A stretch of 64,000 nt of DNA from Candidatus Kryptoniota bacterium (GCA_036567965.1 DATCTN010000017.1:62001-126000), one strand, 5' to 3'. Shown: positions 9,238-19,293, counted from the first letter of the stretch. Numbers and translations: made by a program. The notes: generated by a model from the sequence alone, not told the origin.

Positions 9238-11205
9238 ATGAGCGATAGGGCGTCCGAATCCGCGGGGCTTCTAGATGAGGCCTGGTTGAGTTTACTCACC
9301 GAACAAATTCCTCTCGGCTCACTTCACATTTTTGACAAGGACCTCAGGCACGTCTTCAATGCTGGAGACGAGCTTCGAAAATGGGGGACATCCGGACAAG
9401 CTCTCTGTAACAGAAACATCCGAGAAGTTCTGGATGATAAGCTAGCGGACTTAATGGAGAAGAATCTTTCGCGGGTTCTGAAAGGCGAGACCGTTACCTT
9501 CGAAGGGGAATATTCAGGAAACCGTTATCTTTCGCGCGCTGTTCCATTTACGAATCCGTCGGACGGTCAAACGTACATAATTCTTCATTCGCTGAACCTG
9601 ACCGAGCTGGAAAATGGAAATGGTTTCTCGAACCAGGAGGAGCCGGTTGAAGGTCGCGGCACAACTTTTCGTGGTGACGGTAATCCGGTGAGGAAGGACG
9701 ACGGCGTTTCATTCCGGCCGTTGTCCGAAAAAGTTAGCGATTTTGTCGCGATTCTCGACAGGGAGGGAAAACATATCTATGCAAACCCGGCATACCGCAG
9801 CCTGTTCAAAGATCCTGACACGCTTAGTCAGAAAACATTTTTGGATCTCGTCCATATCGACGATCGCAAGAAAGTGGCGCAATTCATAGGCGAGGATTCG
9901 ACCCCGGGTGTCGATAGACGGGTGGAATTGCGGTTGATGGCAGGAGACGGGAATGCCCGCTACGTCGAAGCCAGGGCGGAACGCCTCGACAACGAGGCCT
10001 CGTCACACATTTTGGTTGTTAGTCATGATATCACGGAAAGCAAGAAACTCGAGGAACAGTTCCTGAGGGCGCAGCGGCTGGAAAGTCTGGGCACACTCGC
10101 ATCAGGGATTTCCCACGATCTGAATAACGTGCTCACGCCGGTGATCCTCGGAGTGGCGGCTCTTGATCGCACGCTTACGGATGATCGGAGCAAGATCATT
10201 CTTAAGATGATCGAATCGAGTCTAAGCAGGGGCCGCGATATCGTCAAGCAGGTGCTGACGTTCGCGCGCGGTGTCGAGGGCGAGCATATGGTGGTACAAC
10301 CGCGTCACATCATTCACGAGGCCGTGACACTGATGAGGGCAACCTTCTCCAAATCGATTTCGATAGTCGAAGCTACTCCGCAAACCCTATGGCTCATCAG
10401 CGGTGATGCCACACGGCTTACTCAGCTTTTGATGAACCTCGGAGTGAACGCCCGCGATGCTATGCCTGATGGCGGCACGTTAAACATCACCGCTGAGAAT
10501 ATTTTCGTGGATTCAAAGCATGCGGCGATGCACGAAAACATCACCCCCGGCCGATTTGTTCTGATCGGTGTGCAAGATACCGGCACCGGAATGGATCCGG
10601 AGCTGATGGAGCGGATCTTCGAGCCTTTTTTCACCACAAAAGAATATGGCAAGGGTTCAGGGCTTGGCTTGTCTATCGTCCGCGACATAGTCAACGGCCA
10701 TTCCGGCTTCATCGAGCTCCAGAGCGAGCCGGGAGTCGGTACGACTTTCAAGGTTTACATCCCCGCCACGGATGGAGAGACCACCATACAAGCCGACGAA
10801 TGGGACGGTAAATCGCCTTACGGTCATAATGAGCTTCTCCTCGTTGTCGACGACGAGCTTTCCGTCTGTCAGATTACAAAACAGACGCTGGAATCTTTCG
10901 GCTACAGGGTGTTGACAGCAAATGACGGGGCAGAGGCAGTTGCCATTTACGCGGATCAGGGACGTGAGATCGCTCTGGTACTGATCGATATCATGATGCC
11001 TGTTATGGACGGACCGAGAACCATCCGCGCGCTGAAAAGGCTGAACCCGCGCCTGAAAGTCATCGCCACAAGCGGCCTCGTAAGCGAAAACCACGCCGCC
11101 CTTGAGGGAGAACTCATCCCGGATGCCTTCATAGCGAAACCTTATACCGCGGCGAAATTCCTCAGGACGATAGACTCAGTGCTCCGCGACAATAAAAATA
11201 CGTGA
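9238..11205 (+). CDS. Hybrid PAS histidine kinase with C-terminal receiver domain
   Basis: Soluble hybrid sensor kinase of 655 residues without membrane segments. Two PAS-like sensor regions (about 14-115 and 155-265) are followed by the dimerisation/phosphoacceptor helix with H293 in GISHDLNNVLTP, the HATPase domain (N-box LGVNARD around 401-407, G1 DTGTGMD, F-box FEPFFTTK, G2 GSGLGL), and a receiver domain (about 531-650) with phosphoacceptor D584 in LIDIMMPVMDG and the conserved lysine in AKPYT. The HDLNNVLTP H-box is typical of HWE-unlike, NtrB-style kinases with attached receivers. No separate output regulator lies beside it, so its partner is elsewhere. It is convergent with the M1 peptidase gene. 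Confidence 0.93.
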   Translation: MSDRASESAGLLDEAWLSLLTEQIPLGSLHIFDKDLRHVFNAGDELRKWGTSGQALCNRNIREVLDDKLADLMEKNLSRVLKGETVTFEGEYSGNRYLSRAVPFTNPSDGQTYIILHSLNLTELENGNGFSNQEEPVEGRGTTFRGDGNPVRKDDGVSFRPLSEKVSDFVAILDREGKHIYANPAYRSLFKDPDTLSQKTFLDLVHIDDRKKVAQFIGEDSTPGVDRRVELRLMAGDGNARYVEARAERLDNEASSHILVVSHDITESKKLEEQFLRAQRLESLGTLASGISHDLNNVLTPVILGVAALDRTLTDDRSKIILKMIESSLSRGRDIVKQVLTFARGVEGEHMVVQPRHIIHEAVTLMRATFSKSISIVEATPQTLWLISGDATRLTQLLMNLGVNARDAMPDGGTLNITAENIFVDSKHAAMHENITPGRFVLIGVQDTGTGMDPELMERIFEPFFTTKEYGKGSGLGLSIVRDIVNGHSGFIELQSEPGVGTTFKVYIPATDGETTIQADEWDGKSPYGHNELLLVVDDELSVCQITKQTLESFGYRVLTANDGAEAVAIYADQGREIALVLIDIMMPVMDGPRTIRALKRLNPRLKVIATSGLVSENHAALEGELIPDAFIAKPYTAAKFLRTIDSVLRDNKNT

Positions 11206-11269
11206 CTCTGATCGTGCCCCGACCGCGCCTGGTTTGATCACGATCGGGACTTTCGTCGGATTAGTTTCC

Positions 11270-12982
11270 CTAAAAAAGTTTGACCTCGCTGTTCGGATCG
11301 AGATAAAACCGCAAGATCCTCACCTTGCAGAAGAACTCATCCTCATCGACCTTGAAATCCTTTGGATCAAGATTCTTCACTTTCATCGTCTGCCAATCAG
11401 TCGTCGGGTGAATGAACTCGAAATGATCCCTGGCGGTCGTGACCTTTATCGGCATCTTGAAGGCCTTATCGTCCGCGTTCCATTTAAATCGCAACTCAGT
11501 CTCGTTCCCCTTCTTTCCTGCGATTACCATCAATTCCGGAAGCGTGGCGTATCGGTAATACTGCTCGAAGAAATAGTTATAATCTGAATTGGTTCTCTCA
11601 TTTATATAGTTGATGAGATCATCCGCGTCGACGGTTTTGTACGCATACTTCTCCTGGAAGCCCTTCAGGATTGAGAACCACAGCGGATCATCGTTTATGA
11701 CATCCCGTAGCGTGTTCAGCACGAGCTGACCTTTGTCGTACATGTCGCCGGAGCCTTCCTGGTTCACATTGTACGGCCCGATCATCGGCTTGTCGTTCCT
11801 GACATTCTGCCTCTTTGCATTTATATAATCGAGCGCCGCTTTGTGACCCCAGTTGTACTCGACATACAGGGCTTCGGCATAAGCGCCGAAACTTTCGTGC
11901 ATCCACATATCGGCAAGATCCTTGGATGTCAAGCTGTTTCCCCACCACTCGTGCGCGCTCTCGTGTACGATTATGAAATCGAATTTCAATCCGACATCCG
12001 AACTTGCGCGACCTTCGTATCCCATCTGGTAGTGGTTGCCATAAGCCACCGCGGTCTGATGTTCCATACCGTTGTGAGACGACTCTATCAATTTGTAGCC
12101 GTCCCGGTAAAACGGGTATTTGCCGAAATATTTCTCATATGCTGCCAGCATCGTCTTTACTTCTTTGAATTGTACTTTGGCCTTTTGCAAATTTTCCGGA
12201 AGGACGTAATAATCGAGCGTCAGTTTGCTGCCGTCACTGCTCGTGTAAGTATCGCTGAAGTGCGAGTAGACGCCAATGTTGAGCGTGACATCGTAATTGT
12301 TGATCGGATAACTCATGAACCAGTTGTATTGGCTCATGCCGTTCGGCAAATCGATCTTGCTGCGTAGTCTTCCGTTGGAGACATCCTCGAGATTTGATGG
12401 TACGGTAACAGTGAGCAGCATACTGTCCGGCTCGTCGGATTGGTGATCCTTGTTCGGCCACCACAAGCTCGCACCGGTGCCCTGACACGTGACCATGATC
12501 CACGGGCGGCCTTCCTTGTCCCTCTTCCAAACGAAGCCGCCGTCCCAGGGCGGATTCTTGGCGATCTGCGGTTTGCCCGAGTAGTAGAACAAGATCTGGT
12601 GCTCGGTCCCGGCCTCGAGAAGTTTGGGAAGGTCGATGAATACCGCCCCGAACTCGCGCGAATATTTCAGCAGTGTGCCGTCTTCCGCTGCGATGCTGTC
12701 TACATTCATGTTCGCGAACAAATCCACCTGCATCCTGTCGAAAGGGGTCACGACCTTGAACCTGATTGTGTTTGATCCGCGGACCGACTGAGTCGATGTA
12801 TCAACCGTGATATCGAGGTGATAATACGTGACATCATAGCACGTCCGGACAGGAGAGAGAAAACCGCGGAGGGTATCGGCCTTGGTGAACGGTCCCCAGT
12901 TATAATGCGACGGCTCCTGCGCCAAGATTTTCTGGGACGTTAGAATCGAAATGAATAAGAAAAGGTATGCGAGTCTCTTCAT
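11270..12982 (-). CDS. M1 family metallopeptidase (exported aminopeptidase)
   Basis: Zinc aminopeptidase of the M1 (gluzincin) family. With the start at 12982 it has a clean signal peptide (MKRLAYLFLFISILTSQKIL, then AQE). The HEXXH-18-E zinc site is H340-E-S-A-H344 followed by E363 (MWMHESF), and the substrate-binding GxMEN-type motif appears as GMEHQ (about 305-309). Length about 570 residues fits single-chain bacterial M1 enzymes lacking the long ERAP-like C-terminal domain. The chosen ATG follows GGTGGA; reading further upstream adds a non-conserved tail in front of the signal peptide. It probably degrades peptides in the periplasm or outside the cell. Confidence 0.93.
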   Translation of the reverse strand: MKRLAYLFLFISILTSQKILAQEPSHYNWGPFTKADTLRGFLSPVRTCYDVTYYHLDITVDTSTQSVRGSNTIRFKVVTPFDRMQVDLFANMNVDSIAAEDGTLLKYSREFGAVFIDLPKLLEAGTEHQILFYYSGKPQIAKNPPWDGGFVWKRDKEGRPWIMVTCQGTGASLWWPNKDHQSDEPDSMLLTVTVPSNLEDVSNGRLRSKIDLPNGMSQYNWFMSYPINNYDVTLNIGVYSHFSDTYTSSDGSKLTLDYYVLPENLQKAKVQFKEVKTMLAAYEKYFGKYPFYRDGYKLIESSHNGMEHQTAVAYGNHYQMGYEGRASSDVGLKFDFIIVHESAHEWWGNSLTSKDLADMWMHESFGAYAEALYVEYNWGHKAALDYINAKRQNVRNDKPMIGPYNVNQEGSGDMYDKGQLVLNTLRDVINDDPLWFSILKGFQEKYAYKTVDADDLINYINERTNSDYNYFFEQYYRYATLPELMVIAGKKGNETELRFKWNADDKAFKMPIKVTTARDHFEFIHPTTDWQTMKVKNLDPKDFKVDEDEFFCKVRILRFYLDPNSEVKLF

Positions 12983-13161
12983 AGCATCCACCATTTTTGA
13001 TTGTGATTGTGTTCCACAAAACACGACGAAATTTACTGCTCGAGGCGCTGTCATACAAAGAAGATTGATACTTAGTTCGCCCGAATATGCCGCCCGATCA
13101 GACATCACGATCGAATTGACTTTAGTCGGCCTTTCGCCTAAAATGTGGGCGGAAAACAGAT

Positions 13162-13635
13162 ATGAAACTCAGGTCGTTCATCGCAATTAGTCTCCTCCTC
13201 GTTGCATCGAGTGCGGCTGCTCGCGCGGAATCGAAGTCTGGTCCTTCTTCGATCGCATTTTCGCTTCAACTTTGTGAGCCTGTCGCGCAGCTGCAATCCT
13301 GCGAATGTCCCGATCCGGAGCTTGTCGGACGAACGCTTTCAAACGACATTGGGACCGCCGCCCTTGAATCAGTCAAGCCGGATTTCACAACGGTGAGCAC
13401 GTCAATTGAAAGAAGTTCGAACGGTGAGCGTGGCGATCCCGAGGCTTCCCGACATCTTAGCGTTGATAATTCAGGCGCGCTCGTGAATGACGGTGGCTCA
13501 GGCGGAAATACATTCACATTCTCAGTGACATCTCCTTCATATCTCCAGACCGCTCGTGCACTTTCCTCTCAGCATTTTCTCTCACCTTACGATCCTCAAC
13601 ACGATTTTCGGGCTTCCCTGGAAACGAAGAAATAG
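13162..13635 (+). CDS. Small exported protein of unknown function
   Basis: A 157-residue protein with a typical signal peptide (residues 1-22, LLLVASSAAARAES). The mature part is serine-rich with a short CECPDPE segment and no recognisable domain. It is divergent from the M1 peptidase and about 150 bases upstream of the DUF2723 gene. I do not recognise it; its signal peptide, ATG and length make it a plausible gene, but its low-complexity body leaves real doubt. Confidence 0.5.
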   Translation: MKLRSFIAISLLLVASSAAARAESKSGPSSIAFSLQLCEPVAQLQSCECPDPELVGRTLSNDIGTAALESVKPDFTTVSTSIERSSNGERGDPEASRHLSVDNSGALVNDGGSGGNTFTFSVTSPSYLQTARALSSQHFLSPYDPQHDFRASLETKK

Positions 13636-13786
13636 GGATCAGTTCATAAGTCAAATCCGGTAGTCCAACCCAAGAAGTGCGGGTATGCATTTCGGATTGA
13701 CTCGGATTATCCAGCGGTAATAACTCACGAACCGATTACTGTCAACCGCATTCGTCGAAAGACGATATGCAGATTGGAGTTTGAAA

Positions 13787-16552
13787 ATGAACTGCCCAAA
13801 CGGATCGCAGCAGAAAAGAAACCTGAATCGATACATAGCATTCTCCATATTCGTTCTATCATTTGCGCTTTATGCTCTTACCGCACAAGAGTCCGTATCC
13901 TTCTGGGACTGTGCAGAGTACGCGGCTACGGCGCCTGCCCTTGAGGTTCCTCATCCTCCCGGCGCGCCGTTGTTTGTGCTTGTGGGAAGGTTTGCAATGA
14001 TGGGCACATTCGTAAATGATCCAGCTTTCAGAATTAATCTCGTCTCATCCCTGGCGAGCGCGCTCGCCGTCATGCTACTCTATCTCATCGGCGTCAAGGT
14101 CATCTCTAGGTGGGAAGGATTTCCAACGGACACCAGGGGAGCCGTACTTGTGTTTGGATCAGCGGGAATCGGAGCGCTTACACTTGCGGTCTCGGACACA
14201 TTCTGGTTTAATGCGGCGGAGTCGTGTCTGTTCGCCTCGGCGATTTTTTTTATTGCACTGATGATCTGGCTAGCTCTGGTCTGGTACGAGAAATGGAAAG
14301 AACCAGGTGCGTCCAGATATCTTCTCATTGTCGCCTACGTCCTGGGCCTTTCCTGTGGAATCCATCAACTCTGTCTTCTTGCTTTCTTCCCCCTGGCTGC
14401 TATAATCTTCTTCCGATATTTTGAATTTGAGTGGAAGCGTTTCTTGAAATTCCTTGTGGTGACCGGTGCCGCGTTCGCAGTCATTTATCCCGGAATCGTG
14501 AGGTGGATCGTGAGCGCGCTTTCCGGAAATTTGAGTATCGGACCGATTGACATTGAAAATAGTTCGCTGGTGAAGCTGACACCGATATTGGGAGTCATTG
14601 GGGCTATATATTTCACAAGATTGGCGGTCAGGCGGAAGAACCTGCTGGTGAGCAGCGCATTGACTGCGGCGCTTATGATCGTGCTTGGTTACTCGACCTA
14701 TGCTCTGGTTGTCGTGCGTGCGAACGCGTTCCCTCCCATAAATGAAAACAGTCCGGTAAACATGGCGAGGTTGTCGAGTTACATTGGACGGGACCAGTAC
14801 GGCAAGCAGCCTTCTGTCTGGCCAAGAAGATGGAGCAGCGAACCGCAATATCAAAAAAGCTATGAAAAATATTCCTCGGACTTGGACTATTTCTGGAATT
14901 ACCAGCTCGGTCACATGTTCTTTAGATATATCGGTTTCAATTTCATCGGAAGACAAGGGGACGCTCAGGATTCTTCCGTTGAACTCTTGGGCAATCACGG
15001 GCGATCGAAATCTGAAAATTATGGCTATCCAGCAAGCTACTACGGCATTCCTTTTCTCTTAGGATTGTTCGGGTTGTGGTACATTTTCGAGCAAGATTGG
15101 AAATTTGGTTTGGTTTTTCTGACGATGTTTGTAATGATGGGGTTCGCTCTTGCGGTTTACTTCAACATGGCGGAGCCGCAGCCCAGGGAACGAGATTACT
15201 TTTTCGTAGGGGCTTTCTTTGTTTACGCGTTATGGATCGGAATCGGAGCGAGCGGACTTCTAAAATCTTCAATCCAAAAATTCGGGTGGGTTACTCGGAA
15301 GACGGGGGTGACCGTGCTGCTGACGGGGTTGGTCTTAACAGCTGGCCCGCTAAACATGTTTCGTGAGAACCTCTTTAGTCATGACCGGCATAGGAATTTC
15401 TCCGCGCTCGATGTATCGTATGACATCTTGCAGTCGTGTCCGCCCAACACGATCCTTTTCACCGGAGGAGACAACGACACATTTCCTCTGTGGTATCTGC
15501 AGGAAGCGCTCGGTGTCCGGACAGATGTGAGAGTAGTCTGTCTCAGCCTGTCGAATACCGGCTGGTACCTTCTCCAACTCAAGCACGAAACGCCGCACGG
15601 TTCGCCGCAGGTCCCGATCGGGCTCTCGGACCCGCAAATTGAGGAGATCGCCAATGCAGGCGCAATCCAGTGGGAGTCGAAGAAGATCAGAATGGCAGTC
15701 CCGGCCGATGTTTACCGAAAGTTCGGAATTGAAGACTCGAGCGCATCATACAAGAGCTACATAGAATACACACTCCAACCCACGCTGCAGTTCGGCGATA
15801 TCCATGCGTTGAGGGTCCAGGACATCATGGTCAACAACATTGTTTCCACAAACAAGTGGAATCGACCTGTGTGCTTTACGACCCTCACTCCACCGTCTGA
15901 TTTCATCGGGCTACAGGGATACTTCAGGAGAATCGGACTTGTTTACGAGGTGACTCCTGTCCCGGATAATGGTTCATATTTCGACGCGATGGATGTGTCT
16001 CTTATGAAAAAATGTCTTTTCTCCGACAATGCCAAAATTGTGGATGGACAGAAATACGGATTCATTTATGAGGGGTTGAACATATCAGGAGTGTATTATG
16101 ACAGCAATGCTAGGAACACAATTTCTGCGATAAGAGACTCTTTCCTGACACTCGCCATTTATTATCAGGCGCATGGAGATCTCACCAATTCGCTGTCGGT
16201 ACTTAACGAGATGGAGAAGAGAATTCCACTCGCCGCGATCCCGATGGACTACAGGTTGACAGAATACATTTCAAGATTGTATTTTGCGCTCGGCGACAAA
16301 TCTCATTTTCGCGAGTATGCGGACTCAGCAGAGCGAGGTGCGCTCGCCGCGATCGATTACAGCCAGAGCGGAAATGAGGATGCGTACGGAGTGCTTCTGA
16401 ATATTTATACGATGGAAGTCGACTATTCGAAATCTTTGGCACTCCTGAAAAAACTTCAGTCGATGTATCCCGGTGATCCAGGGATCGCTTCGCGCATAAG
16501 CGTGCTGGAAAGCCAGGTGAGTAAGTCGAAGGATTCGGTCGGCAATAGATAG
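13787..16552 (+). CDS. DUF2723 family membrane glycosyltransferase (PMT-like) with C-terminal repeat region
   Basis: Large polytopic protein (about 921 residues). The N-terminal half has about ten membrane helices and the acidic loop motif SFWDCAEYAATAPALEVPHP seen in DUF2723 proteins, which belong to the GT-C superfamily near protein O-mannosyltransferases. The C-terminal portion (from about 520) is soluble, with helical TPR-like repeats at the end (about 780-915). Expected role: transfer of a sugar from a polyprenyl-linked donor to protein or glycan on the periplasmic side; the acceptor is unknown. I place the start at ATG 13787 because GGAG sits seven bases upstream; a TTG six bases earlier would touch the RBS. 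Confidence 0.85.
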   Translation: MNCPNGSQQKRNLNRYIAFSIFVLSFALYALTAQESVSFWDCAEYAATAPALEVPHPPGAPLFVLVGRFAMMGTFVNDPAFRINLVSSLASALAVMLLYLIGVKVISRWEGFPTDTRGAVLVFGSAGIGALTLAVSDTFWFNAAESCLFASAIFFIALMIWLALVWYEKWKEPGASRYLLIVAYVLGLSCGIHQLCLLAFFPLAAIIFFRYFEFEWKRFLKFLVVTGAAFAVIYPGIVRWIVSALSGNLSIGPIDIENSSLVKLTPILGVIGAIYFTRLAVRRKNLLVSSALTAALMIVLGYSTYALVVVRANAFPPINENSPVNMARLSSYIGRDQYGKQPSVWPRRWSSEPQYQKSYEKYSSDLDYFWNYQLGHMFFRYIGFNFIGRQGDAQDSSVELLGNHGRSKSENYGYPASYYGIPFLLGLFGLWYIFEQDWKFGLVFLTMFVMMGFALAVYFNMAEPQPRERDYFFVGAFFVYALWIGIGASGLLKSSIQKFGWVTRKTGVTVLLTGLVLTAGPLNMFRENLFSHDRHRNFSALDVSYDILQSCPPNTILFTGGDNDTFPLWYLQEALGVRTDVRVVCLSLSNTGWYLLQLKHETPHGSPQVPIGLSDPQIEEIANAGAIQWESKKIRMAVPADVYRKFGIEDSSASYKSYIEYTLQPTLQFGDIHALRVQDIMVNNIVSTNKWNRPVCFTTLTPPSDFIGLQGYFRRIGLVYEVTPVPDNGSYFDAMDVSLMKKCLFSDNAKIVDGQKYGFIYEGLNISGVYYDSNARNTISAIRDSFLTLAIYYQAHGDLTNSLSVLNEMEKRIPLAAIPMDYRLTEYISRLYFALGDKSHFREYADSAERGALAAIDYSQSGNEDAYGVLLNIYTMEVDYSKSLALLKKLQSMYPGDPGIASRISVLESQVSKSKDSVGNR

Positions 16553-16903
16553 ACATTCGTTTTCCAAAATGCCGGTTCAGTTAGAAGCTTGATTGAGTGA
16601 GAACAATGACGTCATGAATTGTGAAAAGGGAGAGCGGGAATCTCCCAAAGGTCCGACCGCAGGTCACTTCGTGAAGTACTCCTTTGGAGGATTCCTTCGA
16701 AAGAACCCGCACGAGGAATCTCGTCACGACAAATTGAGACTTCATCGGGATGCGTCTACCGGAGATTGACGTGATATTGACTCGCTGCTTTCAACACCTG
16801 TTCTGCAGCCATCGGGTGTTTCGGGTTAGTCCTGTTTAAAACATCTGGAGCTATGGGAATTTCTCTAGCACTGAAGTGGATATTCACCCCGGTTTGAATT
16901 TTG
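16553..16903. repeat. Intergenic stretch with hairpin-rich sequence
   Basis: No gene seen. From about 16634 to 16710 there is a run of short inverted repeats (GCGGGAATCTCCC, CACTTCGTGAAGT, CTCCTTTGGAG). It resembles the hairpin-rich stretch at 52416-52471, which has the same order of GCGGGA.TCTCCC and CTCCTTCGGAG blocks. Probably a diverged dispersed intergenic element. Confidence 0.4.
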
Positions 16904-16990
16904 TGCCGAGAGCGGGAATCGAACCCGCACGAGGGGTTAAGCCTCGCTGGATTTTGAGTCCAGTGCGTCTACCAGTTCCGCCATCTCGGC
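16904..16990 (-). tRNA. tRNA-Leu (anticodon CAA)
   Basis: A complete class II tRNA reads on the minus strand: 7-bp acceptor stem GCCGAGA/TCTCGGC, D arm, anticodon stem CTGGA/TCCAG with loop CTCAAAA (anticodon CAA, leucine), a long variable arm with GAGG pairing, and a T arm GCGGG-TTCGAAT-CCCGC. The discriminator is A at 16904; CCA is not clearly encoded. An integrase remnant begins only about 40 bases beyond its 5' end. Confidence 0.96.
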
Positions 16991-17031
16991 TTATGTGAAA
17001 ATATAACATTTTGAAGGATTTCAACAAAAAT

Positions 17032-17188
17032 TCAGGCGTTACTGTCGACTTTTCCCGAGCCGAGTAACCAAAATGTGACCGGCGCTTTGAGATTTTCGAA
17101 CAGCTTGACTGCGCCTTTCATGGCACCAAGCCGAACCTTCGCGTAGATCAAAGTGGTTTTGATATCCGAGTGTCCTCAGATCTTGCTC
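17032..17188 (-). pseudogene. C-terminal remnant of a tyrosine recombinase/integrase
   Basis: On the minus strand one frame reads LSKI, a stop, then GHSDIKTTLIYAKVRLGAM and on to a stop at 17032-17034. This is the typical end of phage/transposon integrases (LSKMLGHSDIKTTxIYAKV), including the conserved GH and the catalytic tyrosine of IYAKV. The in-frame TGA sits where leucine is expected, and nothing of the rest of the enzyme is present upstream, so the gene is dead. It overlaps the truncated heme-binding gene read from the other strand, marking a recombination junction near 17170-17200 beside tRNA-Leu. Confidence 0.75.
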
Positions 17189-17494
17189 AAGGTTAGTGAC
17201 CAGCCCCCGATTATGAAATGCATCTCGATTCCCAGAGGCGTTTCGTTGGTCGCTGGCGGTATAGTAGAGCCTGATGCAAAGCATTTCAAACTGACTGCCC
17301 ATGAGGGATCTTCCATCTTCGGGATCGGTTGCAACCCTTTCCTCAACGGCGAGTTCAAGACAGTTGCATTCGAGCTTGAAATGTCTTTCCACGACGACCA
17401 GAGTCTCAGCTACTACCAGGTTACCATGATGGAAATAAAGGGGCAAGAGGCGCTGTTCGAGCATATTGACCGGAACAGGTTGAAACGAGTCTAG
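17153..17494 (+). pseudogene. Truncated heme-binding beta-barrel (FABP/nitrobindin-like) gene
   Basis: The open frame to 17494 gives a recognisable C-terminal two thirds of the FABP-like heme-binding beta-barrel family: IPRGVSLVAGG, EPDAKHFKLTA, NPFLNGEFKTVAFELEM, SFHDDQSLSYY and the terminal DRNRLKRV are its family hallmarks. The N-terminal GxWxGxGxG strand region is missing: upstream sequence instead matches an integrase remnant on the opposite strand, and the apparent GTG at 17153 has no RBS. I therefore treat it as a 5'-deleted pseudogene. Homology starts at about 17190 (PPIMKCIS). Confidence 0.7.
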
Positions 17495-17614
17495 TCCGGC
17501 GGGCTGCTCATACCATTTTCCAGATTTAATCGTCGGCAATGGGATGGCCGCTTGAACATCCATTTCTGCTGCAGGCAGATTGCCACCTTTCATTGCGGCG
17601 ACTTACTTTCCGCA

Positions 17615-19177
17615 TCATCGCGGGTTCAGATGTCTTTCGAGGTTGTTTACCCGCGCACTCAGAATATTGTTCGATCCATATTCGCTCGTGTCTTTTACCT
17701 TGCGCAGAGACCTTCTTGCACCCGAAAGGTCACCAAGGCGGTAATTCCCCAGGGCAGTCAAGTACCATGACATCGGCTCAATCCGTTCATCGTCACCGCG
17801 GTCGATGGAGTCCGCCATGGTTGCGAACCGTGTTCCTTCAGAGAACTCTCCCATGTGAATCGCTGACTCCGATAAGAGGAGAAATGCTTCCGCACGCGCA
17901 TCCATATCCTGGATCTGGTCAACAACTGGCATCAACGTAGAATAAACATTTTCATACTCACCGGCGTCGATATTGTTTTTCATTTCTATTGTCATGAGCT
18001 CGTCGCTGGAGATTCCCCTCTTGAGGAAGAGTTTGCTCCGGGACTTTGCCTGCGCGTCGTCGTAAATGCGATCGTTCCCGTGCATCGCATCCGACAGACT
18101 CTTCTTCATCAGGGAATCGTTGCCAATCGCCCTGTAGCTGACCGCGAGCCGGTAATTAGCTATCCCCGAGTAATCGGGCTCCTTAGTGTTTTCCAGGAAC
18201 ATCTTGTTGTATTTGACGGCATTCCGGAAATCATTCAGCTTGAAATGAATATCTCCTTTAAGAAAGACCGACAGGTTGTTCAGCACGGCAAAATCAGGGT
18301 CGTTCAGATTAAGAATGGTATCCAGGTGCTTCTCGGCTTCGTGAAGACGTCCTTCTCTTATAAGTATGACGGCGAGATGGTAATTGAACAACGGGTTTCT
18401 GGGGAACCTGGTTACAAGCTCACGCATCAGGATCTCCGCGCTGTCGTACTCCGCAACGTAGTCGGAATAAATCTGCGCGAGCGAGAGAGCCGACTTTACC
18501 TTATCCAGGGTTCCTTTCTCGTGCGCCAGCCTCAACTCAGAAAACCCTTTGGCCTTGTTTGCCTCCATACCGAAGAGGGTGATCGCCCATTTCACACTTC
18601 CGGGCAAAAAGTCGAGGAAGTAATGAATCTCACCGGCGCCCCGGTACGCATCATAAAAGTCCGGGGCCAGTTTAAGAGTCCTTTCGAAACTGCCGGATGC
18701 TGACTTAGTTGCCCAAAAGGCGTCGAGATAAGAATGCGCGGCGACTCCGGCGATCGCGCGGAGCTGGTAAGTCTCGCCCAGGAGATACGTCGCCCTGTAG
18801 TCTCCTGGGTTGGAATCGATGATCTTCTCTGACTTCGTGACAGTACTGTCGTACCATCTTGTAAATGTCTCGTATTCACCACGGTTGTTCGTCCAAAGAA
18901 AGAGCCACAGATGGACTTGCGCGATATTAAAATAGCTTTCGGCTCTTCCGGGAGAAATACGGGCGGCTTCAGTAAAGAGGCTTTCGGCCTCCTCGAACCG
19001 CACGTTGTACGCCAGGTCCCGGCCTTTGCCGACGAGTATATCGTAGCTATCCTGCCCCTTGGCATTTAGAACTAGTCCAAGCATAAGGATGGCCGAACAA
19101 AAAAAGGGACGAATGCCCCCATACCGTATCTGCAATTGAAACTCACGCTTCGTGTTTGGAGCAACAAACAGTAACAA
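17615..19177 (-). CDS. Exported TPR-repeat protein
   Basis: A 520-residue protein with a hydrophobic export segment (about residues 24-41, ending NAKGQD) and tandem tetratricopeptide-like helical hairpins over most of its length (for example AESYFNIAQVHLWLF, NYHLAVILIREGRLHEAEKH, ANYRLAVSYRAIGNDSL). No enzymatic domain is visible, so it is probably a periplasmic scaffold or binding protein. The start is uncertain: the TTG at 19177 leaves a 23-residue polar lead before the signal peptide; an internal TTG at residue 14 is an alternative. The end of the gene lies about 120 bases from the truncated heme-binding gene. Confidence 0.8.
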   Translation of the reverse strand: MLLFVAPNTKREFQLQIRYGGIRPFFCSAILMLGLVLNAKGQDSYDILVGKGRDLAYNVRFEEAESLFTEAARISPGRAESYFNIAQVHLWLFLWTNNRGEYETFTRWYDSTVTKSEKIIDSNPGDYRATYLLGETYQLRAIAGVAAHSYLDAFWATKSASGSFERTLKLAPDFYDAYRGAGEIHYFLDFLPGSVKWAITLFGMEANKAKGFSELRLAHEKGTLDKVKSALSLAQIYSDYVAEYDSAEILMRELVTRFPRNPLFNYHLAVILIREGRLHEAEKHLDTILNLNDPDFAVLNNLSVFLKGDIHFKLNDFRNAVKYNKMFLENTKEPDYSGIANYRLAVSYRAIGNDSLMKKSLSDAMHGNDRIYDDAQAKSRSKLFLKRGISSDELMTIEMKNNIDAGEYENVYSTLMPVVDQIQDMDARAEAFLLLSESAIHMGEFSEGTRFATMADSIDRGDDERIEPMSWYLTALGNYRLGDLSGARRSLRKVKDTSEYGSNNILSARVNNLERHLNPR

Positions 19178-19293
19178 TACGACAATATAACACTATCATG
19201 ACTTATGACGGTGACATAAGAGTTTGCGCGGTTAACACGATATCCATATATTATTCGGAAAATCACGTGGCGATCACTAAATGAGGGGAGTAC

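Noticed and set aside
14270-14998. 242-codon minus-strand frame opposite the DUF2723 gene
   Set aside because: Shadow of the membrane-protein codons; no start signal and no recognisable motif.
17039-17593. 184-codon minus-strand frame across the heme-binding fragment
   Set aside because: The real signals there are a plus-strand beta-barrel remnant and a different minus-strand frame for the integrase stump.
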